Assembly (NCBI RefSeq): GCF_024398035.1
Contig: NZ_CP073748.1
Coordinates: forward strand, 3,649,001-3,713,000
Source of the DNA: Kordiimonas sp. SCSIO 12603
GTDB lineage: Bacteria > Pseudomonadota > Alphaproteobacteria > Sphingomonadales > Kordiimonadaceae
DNA length: 64,000 nt
Direction of reading: 5' to 3'
In this document: in pieces, positions 33,989 through 43,548 of the stretch
Numbering within the stretch: the first letter of the stretch is position 1
How the letters are laid out: the number at the start of each line of letters is the position of its first letter
Position numbers and translations under genes: made by a program
Notes under the pieces: generated by a model
Databases searched by the model: none
Seen by the model: the letters and a program-made list of their open reading frames with translations, nothing else
Told to the model about the DNA's origin: nothing

Positions 33989-35821
33989 TTGACTAACGCC
34001 GGACAACTTATTCAATCCACACTGCAGAGAGCTCATACTCTCTTGCAAAACAATCAAGCTGAAAACGCTGAACAACTAGTTCGTAATATCCTTAAGCAGT
34101 ACCCGAATGAGCCTAACAGCTTACATCTTTTAGGATTGATTTTAAAACATCTGGGTCAGTTTGAAGAAGCAATCAATCTCCTACAGAAGGCAATAAGCCA
34201 CGGCACTAACGCGTTAGCTATACAGAACAGCCTTGGCAGCACATACTATGCACAGGGCAATCACCCTGAAGCTCTTGCAATTTACGATGAGATTTTAAGG
34301 CAACAACCAAACCATCTTGACGCTCTCTATAACAGCGCACTAGCTGCTATAGCGCTAGATAAACCCAACACAGCACTTGAGAAGGCGTTGCATGGCGCTA
34401 AAACACATCCTGATCATATAAAATTTATCTATCTGGAAGCTCAAGCACTGGCACTTACCGGACAGATAGAAGCTGCAGTCACAAAATATAAAAAGCTCCT
34501 GAGCAAAGCCCCTGATTACTTTCAGGCAACATATTCGTTCGCTTTACTTCTGCGCGAAAATGGCCGGTTTGAAGAAGCAAAATCCTATATTCTTCAAGCA
34601 ACCAAGCTTCAGCCCAAATCCAAAGAAGCATGGTTTATGCTCGCTAATCTACATTATCAAATCGGCGAAGCAGAAGAGGCAGACATCGCTTTCAGGCGCT
34701 TGTTGACACTAGACCCAACACATGTCGAAGCTCACCGCTTGTTAAACAATCTATATTTCGAATTTGGTTATACCGATAAATTTGCCAAATCTTTCTCAAT
34801 TGGTATTCAACACGCGCCAACATCCATACCTATCCGGCTTGCACAGATAGATAGCCTCCTGCAAGCGGAGCGCTACCAAGATTGCGCTAATGCAATAAAA
34901 CAAGCTGAGCAAGTAACTGGAAATCATGCAAGCCTGATGGTTCGCTCAGGCATGCTTAAAGCCAAACAAAACGACTTTCATAGTGCGGTAGAACTGTTAG
35001 AAAAAGCTCATGAGCTGGCACCTGATATTCCCACCATAGCTATTACTCTCGCGCGATACATGATTAGCGCAAGCCGAGAAAACGATGCACTTTCTGTTCT
35101 GGATACCGCGGAAAAACTCTCCCCGTTTGATCAAAACTTATGGGCCCTTCGCGGTACTGCGTGGCATTTGATGGGAGATCATAAAAAAGCTGATTGGCTT
35201 TTTGGATATGATCGTTTCGTTGATGTTAGAACCATCCACACTCCGGATGGATATACAAATATTCAGGAATTCCTAGAACATTTAACCAATCATCTGGAAA
35301 CCTTACACACAACACAGCATGCCCCAATAGACCAAACATTACGGAACGGTACACAAACCGTAGGTCAGTTATTTGACCACAACGACCCTATTCTTCAACT
35401 TTATAAACATGCTCTTAATGATACCGTTAAATATTTCATAGACACCTTGCCAACGGACAGTGAGCACCCCTTCTTAAAAAGAAACACAGGCGCTTTTCGA
35501 TTTTCTTCCAGTTGGTCAGTTCGACTAACGAAAACTGGTTTTCACGTAAGCCACGTTCATCCCGCAGGCTGGTTATCAAGTGCTTTCTATGTTGCATTTG
35601 ACAAATCCACAGTCAGTGACGACCCAAAAAAACCAGACGGCTGGCTTCATTTTGGTGTACCTGGTCTCGCTTTGCCTGGGAGAGATATCAGTCCAGCGCG
35701 TTTGGTTAAGCCTGAACCAGGACTGTTGGCATTATTCCCATCATACTGTTGGCACGGCACACACCCTATCGCAAACGAAGGCATGCGCTTAACCGCTCCT
35801 TTTGATGTTATCCCGATTTAG
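33989..35821 (+). CDS. TPR-repeat protein with C-terminal 2OG-Fe(II) oxygenase-like domain
   Basis: A 610-residue protein. Residues about 1-370 are tandem tetratricopeptide repeats (for example LLGLILKHLGQFEEAINLLQKA and AWFMLANLHYQIGEAEEAD). Residues about 400-610 match the putative 2OG-Fe(II) oxygenase type found behind TPRs, with HVHPAGWLSSAFYV and CWHGTHPIANEG as probable iron-binding histidines. The start is a TTG at 33989 with no clear Shine-Dalgarno, so the true start could differ. Such enzymes may hydroxylate peptides or small molecules; the target is unknown. Confidence 0.8.
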   Translation: MTNAGQLIQSTLQRAHTLLQNNQAENAEQLVRNILKQYPNEPNSLHLLGLILKHLGQFEEAINLLQKAISHGTNALAIQNSLGSTYYAQGNHPEALAIYDEILRQQPNHLDALYNSALAAIALDKPNTALEKALHGAKTHPDHIKFIYLEAQALALTGQIEAAVTKYKKLLSKAPDYFQATYSFALLLRENGRFEEAKSYILQATKLQPKSKEAWFMLANLHYQIGEAEEADIAFRRLLTLDPTHVEAHRLLNNLYFEFGYTDKFAKSFSIGIQHAPTSIPIRLAQIDSLLQAERYQDCANAIKQAEQVTGNHASLMVRSGMLKAKQNDFHSAVELLEKAHELAPDIPTIAITLARYMISASRENDALSVLDTAEKLSPFDQNLWALRGTAWHLMGDHKKADWLFGYDRFVDVRTIHTPDGYTNIQEFLEHLTNHLETLHTTQHAPIDQTLRNGTQTVGQLFDHNDPILQLYKHALNDTVKYFIDTLPTDSEHPFLKRNTGAFRFSSSWSVRLTKTGFHVSHVHPAGWLSSAFYVAFDKSTVSDDPKKPDGWLHFGVPGLALPGRDISPARLVKPEPGLLALFPSYCWHGTHPIANEGMRLTAPFDVIPI

Positions 35822-35864
35822 GAAACATATTTCAGCTATACTGCAAACATGCTTTCTGCCAAAA

Positions 35865-35893
35865 AAAATGCCCGGCCATTAGCCGGGCATTCG
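35865..35893 (-). terminator. intrinsic terminator of the TonB-dependent receptor
   Basis: ATGCCCGGC and GCCGGGCAT enclose a 5-nt loop. On the minus strand eight T follow, and on the plus strand the stem may also stop the TPR gene transcript. Confidence 0.88.
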
Positions 35894-35926
35894 TGTTTAG
35901 GGAGATTAAGCTTCTCTATCTAGGGA

Positions 35927-38900
35927 TTAGAAGCTGAATTTAGCACCGAAGAAGATGAAACGACCACCAGCTTCATAAGTACCAGCAATAGTGTTTGCTT
36001 CAACATTCACAGTCGGTGAAGGACCGAATGTTGGAAGTACTGGAGGATCATTATCAAACAGGTTACGTACACCAGCACGTAGTTGTACGTTCTCTGTTGC
36101 ATCCCAGAATACTGTCAGATCGAAGTAATTCTGCGCACCAAGTCTCGCGCCTAGTAGATCACCATCACCGTTATCAGCAAATGTAGTGATAATCCGGTCT
36201 ACTGGATCAACCTCTACAGAAGCGATACGGTCAAGGGCACCAAAGTAACGCCAGTTTGCTGCAACAGTAATATCCCATGGTGTCTGCCAGTTAACATTCA
36301 CAATGTGACGGTATTCGAACGATGGGTTTGTACAAGTAATGTCAAACAAACCAACACAATCCACTCTACCTTGTTCAGGAACAGGTACGAGAGAATTCTC
36401 GATCTGATATGTAGCTGTATATGTAAACGCAATGTCACCATAACCTTCACCAAGAGCGAAGTTATATGCAACCTGTGCATCGACACCAGATACAGTACTA
36501 GCACCAATGTTCTGGTTTGTTGCTCTTACGAACGCCAACTCGCGTGGGAAGAAAGTAAGAGAGCCATCTGGGCCACGCTGAACGTTGTTACAGAATACTG
36601 GGTTACCTGTTGTTAGACAGTTATTCAAAGTATCCTGAGCAGGAATTGTGCTAATCACGTCTTTCAGATCAATGTTGTAGTAATCTAGAGAAACGCTCAG
36701 ACCAGGGATTGCTTCTGGCTGAATTACAACACCAACAGTGAATGTATCAGATGTTTCCGGCACCAGACCAATGTTACCACCAGTCTGTGTATTCAACTGG
36801 CCTGAATCCTGTGGAATATTACCAAACAGATCTGCTGTTACACCTGTGTTTGCACACTGTGAAGCTGTAGCAGTCAGGTTTTCTGAACCGATAGCACCAG
36901 AACATGGGTCAGATGCACTTTGTAGACCTGTGTTTACAGGAATGAAAAGCTCACCAATGTTTGGTGCACGGATCGCACGCTGATACTGAACACGGAAGCG
37001 AATGTCATCAATTGGAGCCCAAGAGAGACCAAACGCATATGTATCTGTACCAAGATCACCACCTTCAACACCATTCAGAATATCTTCTGATTGATATTCA
37101 GAACGACGGTAAGCACCAGTGAATGTAAGCTCTTTCGCAAATTCAGCACCCTGGATAATAGGAACCTGAACCTCTGTGAAGAAGTCATACACTTCTGTCT
37201 GACCGTTTGTCGGTAGTACAGCAGCACCAGAACCTACAAGGTCACCAGATTGGTTAGTACCATCAGCCTGCGTTTGAAGGCTATCACGGCGGAATTCGAA
37301 ACCGAATAGAACCGCAACGCCATCATCAGCCCATGGTGTTGAGAAACCGTAGTCAGTTAGGTCACCATTAATAGTACCACCGAATACTGTCTGTTTAATT
37401 GAACCTTGAGTAAGCGTTGGTGTATCAACATACTGACGTAGAGCATCAGCATCAACAGCTGCGTTTGGATCATAGGCAGTAGTGAATGGAATACACGAAG
37501 GATCAGTACCATCTACAACAGAACGACAAACTGGGTTACCAGTTACCGGATCTGAAACGATATCAAGAGCACGGCCAAGGTTAGTTAGTGTAACCTGGTT
37601 AAACTGAAGACGTGTAAGATCTGTACGACCAAGCTGACCGAAGGCATCCCAGTTCCAGTTTTCATCCAGTTCACCACGTAGACCATATACCAAGCGGTAG
37701 TTAGCAAGAGTACGTGTATCTGTACGCGGGCCACCTTCTACGAAACGACGGCGAACCTGTGCCTGCACAACGCCATCACCATCCGGGTCACGTGCAAAGT
37801 TACCATCAGCATCTTGAACACCACAAATAGCTGTAAGGTTATCACCTAGAAGTGGGTTATCACAGCTCACCTGGTTAATTGTTGAACCGAATGCAGCTGA
37901 AGGTGCAATGATCTGCGGTGAGTTAGAACGCGTGTACCCAAAATCAGCGTATGCCTCAATGCTGTCCGTAATATTGTAACGGCTAGAGAAGCCAGCGTTG
38001 ATACGCTCGATCGCACGACGAATTGGGTTAAACGGGTTGAAGTTGAATGGGTTATTTTGCCCTTCAGAAAGAGAGCCATCGCCATTCAATGAGAAGTTCT
38101 GCGCTGGAATTTGGGTTCCGTCAGCCGCTGTTACCGCTGACAGTACGAATACTGTCGGGAATGGGCCCTGACCAGAACCAAGACAGCGAGGAGATGCACC
38201 GCCAACTAGCGCACAACGGGCAAAGTCACGATCGCCCTGTTGAGTACCGTTAGAATCAAGATAGCGGAAGTAAGCTGTTACGTTACCACGGCCATCATCT
38301 AGATTTGCACCAATAACACCTGAAATATCTACAGTTCCGTTATCTGTTACGCTACCCTGTACAGGGTCTTCGCCCACGGCTTCAAGAGCCTGACGAGCAA
38401 AGTCTGAACTGTTGTTACTCTGGTTGAAACCATATAGAGCATCAAGCTCAATGCCTTCAAAGTCTTTCTTCAAAATGAAGTTTGCTACACCGCCGATCGC
38501 GTCGGAACCGTATACCGCAGATGCACCACCTGTAACGATTTCAACACGCTCAACAAGCTGAGCTGGAATAAGGTTAAGGTCAGATGGGAAACCACCTGCT
38601 GTTGGTGAACCATATGGTAGACGCTTACCATTTGCCAGAACGAGTGTCCGGATAGCGCCCAGACCACGAAGGTTCAATGTTGATGTACCGTTCGCACCGT
38701 TCGCAAAAGAGCTATCCTGTGCTACAAACGCTTGTGGCAGCTGATTTACCAGATCGATGGTATCTACAGCACCTAGAACGTCAAATGCTTCTGCTTCCAG
38801 AACCGTGATTGGGCTTGAAGATGTGATATTTGGGCGCGAAATACGTGAACCCGTTACAACTACTTCCTCTACCTCGGTGTCGTCTGCATCTTGTGCGGCC

Positions 38901-38986
38901 ACGGACACACTACACATGCCCATAGCAATTGCAGCTGTACTCCCCAGTAATGCTGCGCGGCGGAATAAAGATAGATTATCTATCAC
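35927..38986 (-). CDS. TonB-dependent outer-membrane receptor
   Basis: A 1019-residue active transporter of the outer membrane. A GTG at 38986, with AAGGA 8 nt upstream, is used; longer frames include a non-secretory segment. The signal peptide ends near SVAA-QD (about 33), then acidic EVEEVVVTGSRISRP leads the plug, with LNLRGLGAIRTLVLANGKR and RVEIVTGGASAVYGSDAIGGVANF. The barrel follows, ending in FFGAKFSF with the C-terminal phenylalanine needed for assembly. This sphingomonad/marine-type receptor resembles importers of peptides or oligomers. The substrate is not predictable. Confidence 0.9.
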   Translation of the reverse strand: MIDNLSLFRRAALLGSTAAIAMGMCSVSVAAQDADDTEVEEVVVTGSRISRPNITSSSPITVLEAEAFDVLGAVDTIDLVNQLPQAFVAQDSSFANGANGTSTLNLRGLGAIRTLVLANGKRLPYGSPTAGGFPSDLNLIPAQLVERVEIVTGGASAVYGSDAIGGVANFILKKDFEGIELDALYGFNQSNNSSDFARQALEAVGEDPVQGSVTDNGTVDISGVIGANLDDGRGNVTAYFRYLDSNGTQQGDRDFARCALVGGASPRCLGSGQGPFPTVFVLSAVTAADGTQIPAQNFSLNGDGSLSEGQNNPFNFNPFNPIRRAIERINAGFSSRYNITDSIEAYADFGYTRSNSPQIIAPSAAFGSTINQVSCDNPLLGDNLTAICGVQDADGNFARDPDGDGVVQAQVRRRFVEGGPRTDTRTLANYRLVYGLRGELDENWNWDAFGQLGRTDLTRLQFNQVTLTNLGRALDIVSDPVTGNPVCRSVVDGTDPSCIPFTTAYDPNAAVDADALRQYVDTPTLTQGSIKQTVFGGTINGDLTDYGFSTPWADDGVAVLFGFEFRRDSLQTQADGTNQSGDLVGSGAAVLPTNGQTEVYDFFTEVQVPIIQGAEFAKELTFTGAYRRSEYQSEDILNGVEGGDLGTDTYAFGLSWAPIDDIRFRVQYQRAIRAPNIGELFIPVNTGLQSASDPCSGAIGSENLTATASQCANTGVTADLFGNIPQDSGQLNTQTGGNIGLVPETSDTFTVGVVIQPEAIPGLSVSLDYYNIDLKDVISTIPAQDTLNNCLTTGNPVFCNNVQRGPDGSLTFFPRELAFVRATNQNIGASTVSGVDAQVAYNFALGEGYGDIAFTYTATYQIENSLVPVPEQGRVDCVGLFDITCTNPSFEYRHIVNVNWQTPWDITVAANWRYFGALDRIASVEVDPVDRIITTFADNGDGDLLGARLGAQNYFDLTVFWDATENVQLRAGVRNLFDNDPPVLPTFGPSPTVNVEANTIAGTYEAGGRFIFFGAKFSF

Positions 38987-39552
38987 TTTGAAATTCCTTC
39001 CCTTTGTTGTTGCCTTTAGTTGAATATTGGCAAGCCCCCAACTAGCCCTGCGGCGACTTGCTAATAGGCATAAAGTTTCACGGTCGGCGGGAATTTTCCG
39101 AGCTAAATGGTTAGTATAGATTGAGAGGATCACAACATTTTCAAAGCATTGTGATCTTTAAGTCACGCCTTTTACTTATGTTAATTACAGTTTATTTATA
39201 GATATAAATTTGTAAGTAAATATTAGTTAATTATGATTCATAAATTATGTATATAATATTTAATTAATAGTATTATTTAAAAATAAATACTTATCTAAAC
39301 TTACAAAAAAAATTGTATAAAAAATTAAATCCAAAAAATAAACTTTCATTGAATTATTTTACTATTCAAAATTAAATAATTTTCTGATTACTTTTATACT
39401 TTTATGATTAATACTATAAATTTATAACTATGGTTTATAATATATAAACTATAAATTAACACGTTAAGCGCGTATTTTTATATAATAAACTAATAGTATA
39501 TTTTGAAAATGAATGCGTTTATGAGAGAAAAGAATCAATCAAGGAAGCCTTC
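38987..39552. other. long AT-rich intergenic region
   Basis: 566 bp without a supported gene. It holds the receptor leader and promoter and the region upstream of the B3/4 gene. 39181-39460 has only about 12% G+C by hand count, far below its surroundings. An inverted repeat, ATCACAA (39129-39135) and TTGTGAT (39149-39155), lies in the receptor upstream region. It is a plausible site for a nucleoid protein or for promoter DNA curvature. Confidence 0.7.
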
Positions 39553-40191
39553 ATGCAATTACACATCGACCCTATTTTCTCTCAGAAAAACCTACCCATT
39601 CACATGGGTATTTTAGATTATTCCGTTGAGGTTAAAACGTCAGGACCAGCGCTTATCCACACTATGGAAGACGGTGCTGAAGTACGGATGCAAGAATTGC
39701 TTGGCGAGGCCGCGTCAGCAGACCCTGTAATTAACGCGGTACGTACAGCATTCAAAACGCTTGGTAAAGACCCAAGTCGTTATCGCCCATCCTCTGAAGC
39801 ACTCACCCGTAGAGTTCTGGCAGGAAAGAACTTATATCTTGTTAATAACATTGTAGATTGTGGCAATTTGGTCTCCCTAATGACGGGAGTCCCCGTAGGT
39901 TGTTACGATGCAGATAAGATATCTGGCGACATTACCCTCAGAAAAGGTCACGAAGGAGAATCATACCCCAGCGTTAGCAAAGGCAATATCAATATAGAAA
40001 ACCTCCCGCTTTTAGCTGATGATAACGGCTCTTTTGGCACCCCTTTTTCTGATAGCGCAAGAACGGCGATAACACCTGAAACTACCAAACTTCTATTCGT
40101 ACTATATGGCATCAATATAGATGTTGAACATATAGAAGCAGCTGCAGAAATCGCAGATACGCTCATAAGCAGATTTTGCACACCCGATTAA
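39553..40191 (+). CDS. free-standing B3/4-domain protein
   Basis: A 212-residue protein with the B3/4 domain found in the phenylalanyl-tRNA synthetase beta subunit (about residues 60-205). Signatures are KDPSRYRPSSEALTRRVL, then LVNNIVDCGNLVSLMTGVPVG and the late GTPFSDSARTAITPETTKLL. The B3/4 fold edits mischarged tRNA in the synthetase; solo versions are uncharacterised and could act in trans. No synthetase gene is nearby. It starts after a very AT-rich region. Confidence 0.82.
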   Translation: MQLHIDPIFSQKNLPIHMGILDYSVEVKTSGPALIHTMEDGAEVRMQELLGEAASADPVINAVRTAFKTLGKDPSRYRPSSEALTRRVLAGKNLYLVNNIVDCGNLVSLMTGVPVGCYDADKISGDITLRKGHEGESYPSVSKGNINIENLPLLADDNGSFGTPFSDSARTAITPETTKLLFVLYGINIDVEHIEAAAEIADTLISRFCTPD

Positions 40192-40248
40192 AGCTTGATC
40201 TATAAAAGAACATGATACAGTATAACATACATAAAGAAGGGCTATGTT

Positions 40249-41697
40249 ATGCGTATCATTTCACTACTATTTTTTTCATTCACTCTGCTATTGCAAGGTC
40301 AGGCAACAGCTGCAGATGATAAGTATTTTCAGATTTTAAACACCTATCACGCTCTTAAACTCCATCTCGACAAAACACCTGAAACCGGCAAAATGAAAGC
40401 TGCTTCTTGGCTGCGTTTGCGCAATCAAACAGGAAAAGCAACAAAGACCATACCAGCACTTCTGAACCCAGGCCTTCGCATTTCCAAAGTCACAAAAAAC
40501 AACAAACCTCTTCATTTCACACAGCAAGTCACAGGCATAAAAGATTGGCCTACCCTTGAACTAAATACTGTTTCAATTGATTTACCAACTGCATTGAAAA
40601 AACAAGAAATAGTGGAGATTACTCTCTATTTCGAAGGAAGTTTATTACCACTTACCTCAAGTGGTATGGAATATGTGAAAGAGTATCTCTCTTCAGAGTT
40701 TACTATTTTAAGAACAGAAAATTTTTCACTTCCAGTCATCACCGAGCCAAAACAATCAAGCCTCGGTGCAGCCGCTCGTCTTCAAAATTATTCCACGAGA
40801 ATAACACTGGAACTTCCGGAGGGATACATCCCTGCGGGCAACCTGAACATACAAGCCACCAAACTACTTGAAGGTCGAGTGGAATATGATCTCAAGAGTA
40901 ATGGAAAGATACCCTTCACTGTAATTCCCATTGCACCCTATCACCAGTTCAAGAATACATCTGCAACCCTTAACCATTTCAAAGGTCAGGCAACTGCAGC
41001 CAGTTCTTTACATAAACAATCAGAAAAAACGCTAGCGCTTCTGGAAAATTGGTTCATGGCCCCTCACGGCAAAAGCCAATTAACTATTACAGCCATTCCT
41101 GAAGGATATGGCTCTCAGAGGATGCCAGGACTTATCATTCAGGATAGTGCTGCATTCTCTGAAGAAAACTACAATGAACTCTATCATGAGCTCGCTCACA
41201 TCTGGCATCCAAAAGAACGCGTAAGCAAACCAAGCCGCTGGAACGAAGGTTTAGCTACTTTTCTGGAAGGTGTAATTTCCAAACATTTCGATGCAGAATA
41301 TAATCTCCCCAACTACAAAGAAGATCTTTTTCAGCGCGCAAAAAAACGGCTATTGAATATACCTGATCATGCAGCGACTCCACTACAGAACTATGGTGAA
41401 GAAGATATAACGGATTTAGCTTACCTAACCGGCGCGGTTTATTTTGCGGTACTGCATGATAGCCTTGGGCAGGAGCGTTTCCTTGACCTTATCAAAGAAC
41501 TTCAGATCACATATGCCTCAACAGGCATTTTGAACGAAGATTTTGCAGACTTTATGAAAAAAAACCTCAAAAATCGAAACCTCCGCAAATTTGCAAAAAA
41601 CTGGTTTTCAAAAGGTACAATTGGCACAGATCTAACAAAAGCCAATTCATTCACTGAGCTTATGTCCCTCTATAAGCAATCTAGTTTTCAAAAATAG
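40249..41697 (+). CDS. exported gluzincin-type metallopeptidase
   Basis: A 482-residue protein with a signal peptide (cleavage near ATA-AD, about residue 22). The zinc site is YHELAHIW near residue 311-318, followed by RWNEGLATFLEG, giving HExxH and a downstream glutamate as in M1-type aminopeptidases. The spacing from the second His to the Glu is 15 residues, not the usual 18, and no GAMEN motif is visible, so it is a divergent relative. AGAAGG is 8 nt before the ATG. The substrate is unknown. Confidence 0.75.
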   Translation: MRIISLLFFSFTLLLQGQATAADDKYFQILNTYHALKLHLDKTPETGKMKAASWLRLRNQTGKATKTIPALLNPGLRISKVTKNNKPLHFTQQVTGIKDWPTLELNTVSIDLPTALKKQEIVEITLYFEGSLLPLTSSGMEYVKEYLSSEFTILRTENFSLPVITEPKQSSLGAAARLQNYSTRITLELPEGYIPAGNLNIQATKLLEGRVEYDLKSNGKIPFTVIPIAPYHQFKNTSATLNHFKGQATAASSLHKQSEKTLALLENWFMAPHGKSQLTITAIPEGYGSQRMPGLIIQDSAAFSEENYNELYHELAHIWHPKERVSKPSRWNEGLATFLEGVISKHFDAEYNLPNYKEDLFQRAKKRLLNIPDHAATPLQNYGEEDITDLAYLTGAVYFAVLHDSLGQERFLDLIKELQITYASTGILNEDFADFMKKNLKNRNLRKFAKNWFSKGTIGTDLTKANSFTELMSLYKQSSFQK

Positions 41698-41763
41698 CCT
41701 TTAACTGGTCGGTAGACGAATTTGCCCAATATTCAGGAAAACAGCTTCTTGAAGGGTAATTTT

Positions 41764-42606
41764 ATGAGCGCAGAAAACTTCGAATATGAAACACTAGATG
41801 TAGCGGTAGATGGTCATGTCGCTACAGTCACCCTTAATCGTCCAACCAAACTGAATGCCATGAACGGCGCCATGTTCCGTGAAATTGGCGAAGCCTTCCG
41901 AAAACTAGATACTATCCCCGCTGTAAGAGCGATCATTTTAAACGCAAACGGAAAACATTTCACAGCAGGCCTTGATCTAAAAGAAAGCGGTTCAGTTCTC
42001 GGAGGCAATGATGGTGACCCTGCTCGTGTTCGGGAAAAACTGCGCCGCCACATTTTATTTCTACAAGATTGCTTTACCGCTCTAGAAGAAACACGCGCTC
42101 CCGTAATTGCCTGCATACATGGCGCCTGCCTGGGAGGTGGTATTGATCTTATTTCCGCCGCGGATATGCGGGTATGTACGGAAGATGCATACTTCACCAT
42201 ACAGGAAGTGAATGTCGGAATTGTAGCCGATGTTGGCACACTACAGCGCATGCCTCATCACCTACCCCAAGGAATACTTAGAGAGCTTTCCTATACTGGC
42301 CGCAAATTCACCAGTGCAGAAGCCGATAAATACGGTTTTGTAAACCGAGTTCTGCCAACAGCAGAAGCTGCATTAGATACAGCAAAAGAAATGGCACAAC
42401 TCATTGCATCAAAAAGCCCTCTTGCAGTAAGTGGTACAAAAGCGGTACTTAATCATTCTAGGGATCATACCGTTCGCGATGGGCTGGACTATGTAGCAAC
42501 ATGGAATAGTGGCCAATTGCTGGGCGAAGATTTAATGAAAGCTGCGAGTGCGGCCCTCACACGTCAGGAGGTCGAATTCGCCGATTTGCTCGAAAGTGAC
42601 GACTAA
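41764..42606 (+). CDS. delta(3,5)-delta(2,4)-dienoyl-CoA isomerase-like crotonase
   Basis: A 280-residue crotonase-fold enzyme. The start at 41764 follows AAGGGTAATTTT. Oxyanion segments are HFTAGLDLKESG and CIHGACLGGGIDLISAADMR. The acid pair typical of dienoyl-CoA isomerase is present in TIQEVNVGIVADVGTLQRMP (Glu and Asp), which separates it from enoyl-CoA hydratases. It helps degrade unsaturated fatty acids. The next gene starts immediately after its stop (no gap). Confidence 0.9.
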   Translation: MSAENFEYETLDVAVDGHVATVTLNRPTKLNAMNGAMFREIGEAFRKLDTIPAVRAIILNANGKHFTAGLDLKESGSVLGGNDGDPARVREKLRRHILFLQDCFTALEETRAPVIACIHGACLGGGIDLISAADMRVCTEDAYFTIQEVNVGIVADVGTLQRMPHHLPQGILRELSYTGRKFTSAEADKYGFVNRVLPTAEAALDTAKEMAQLIASKSPLAVSGTKAVLNHSRDHTVRDGLDYVATWNSGQLLGEDLMKAASAALTRQEVEFADLLESDD

Positions 42607-43548
42607 ATGCTGGAATCGTTAACGCCGATCATTGAATGGCTAAAAGAATATGGTGATGTCCTTGGGGGCATCGCCGCAATTTTCGCAATAACAACGGTTG
42701 CGTTAACGAACGGCAAAATCATCATGCAGCGCATGCGTGGTGAAACACCTACACAAGCTCTTGGCATCGCCCCTAATGCAGGATCAACTGCCCTAGCAAC
42801 AGGCGTACGAGATACAAGTTTCATTGACGCACCAGGGCCTTCTCCAGAATTCGGCGGAAAAACCGCAATCGCTATTTTGCCCATAAAAGAAATTGGTGAT
42901 ATCCAAGAGCACTTCTCTGATGGTCTAATTGAAGAGCTTCTTGCAGATCTACAAAAAGCAAAATTAGCGACACCTGAAAAAAACACTGTCGCTCAGTTAG
43001 CGTCCCAAGGCCTTGGCCCCCAGGAGATTGCACGGACATTAAGTGTTGGCTATGTGCTTTCAACAAGCGTGCGCATGCAAGACGATAAAATCCGTGTATC
43101 AGCACAGCTTGTGGATCATTCTGGCGCTAATATCTGGTCTGATCGTTTCACTGCAGTTGGCGATGATTTATTTGCTATTCAGGAATCAATCGCTGCAAAA
43201 ATTGTTGCTCGTATCTCTCAAGAATTAAAACCAACACAAGTGGGAAAAAACCCAGAAACTGGCCGCTCTTACACAACACAAAAAGAAGCACTATACGCAA
43301 CATCTTCTCCCAAAAATCGCTCTGTTGCCCTTATTCTTTGTTTCTTAATTGGTATTTTTGGTATTCACCGCTTTTATGTAAGGCGTCCTTTTACAGGGTT
43401 TCTTTATCTCATTACTATCGGCTTCCTTGGGATTGGTTTCTTGATTGATCTTGTGCTTATTCTCTTTGGTGTCTTCACTGATGGTAAAGGCCGCCCTGTA
43501 CGTCTATGGGCACCTGATCCACTCCTTACAAAACAACATCACGCCTGA
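42607..43548 (+). CDS. TolB-like domain protein with C-terminal TM2 domain
   Basis: A 313-residue fusion. One N-terminal transmembrane helix (about 17-36) precedes a TolB-N-like soluble domain (about 85-205) of the type found after adenylate-cyclase or response modules: FSDGLIEELLADLQ, LSVGYVLSTSVRMQDDKIRV and QLVDHSGANIWSDRF, ending in FAIQESIAAKIV. Residues about 238-290 form a TM2 domain with GIFGIHRFYVRRPFTG. ATG 42607 abuts the isomerase stop, and its stop overlaps trpF. The function is unknown. Confidence 0.78.
   Translation: MLESLTPIIEWLKEYGDVLGGIAAIFAITTVALTNGKIIMQRMRGETPTQALGIAPNAGSTALATGVRDTSFIDAPGPSPEFGGKTAIAILPIKEIGDIQEHFSDGLIEELLADLQKAKLATPEKNTVAQLASQGLGPQEIARTLSVGYVLSTSVRMQDDKIRVSAQLVDHSGANIWSDRFTAVGDDLFAIQESIAAKIVARISQELKPTQVGKNPETGRSYTTQKEALYATSSPKNRSVALILCFLIGIFGIHRFYVRRPFTGFLYLITIGFLGIGFLIDLVLILFGVFTDGKGRPVRLWAPDPLLTKQHHA

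Noticed and set aside
38987-39133. 49-residue N-terminal extension of the TonB receptor
   Set aside because: It is basic and not secretory, whereas GTG 38986 has AAGGA upstream and starts a proper signal peptide.
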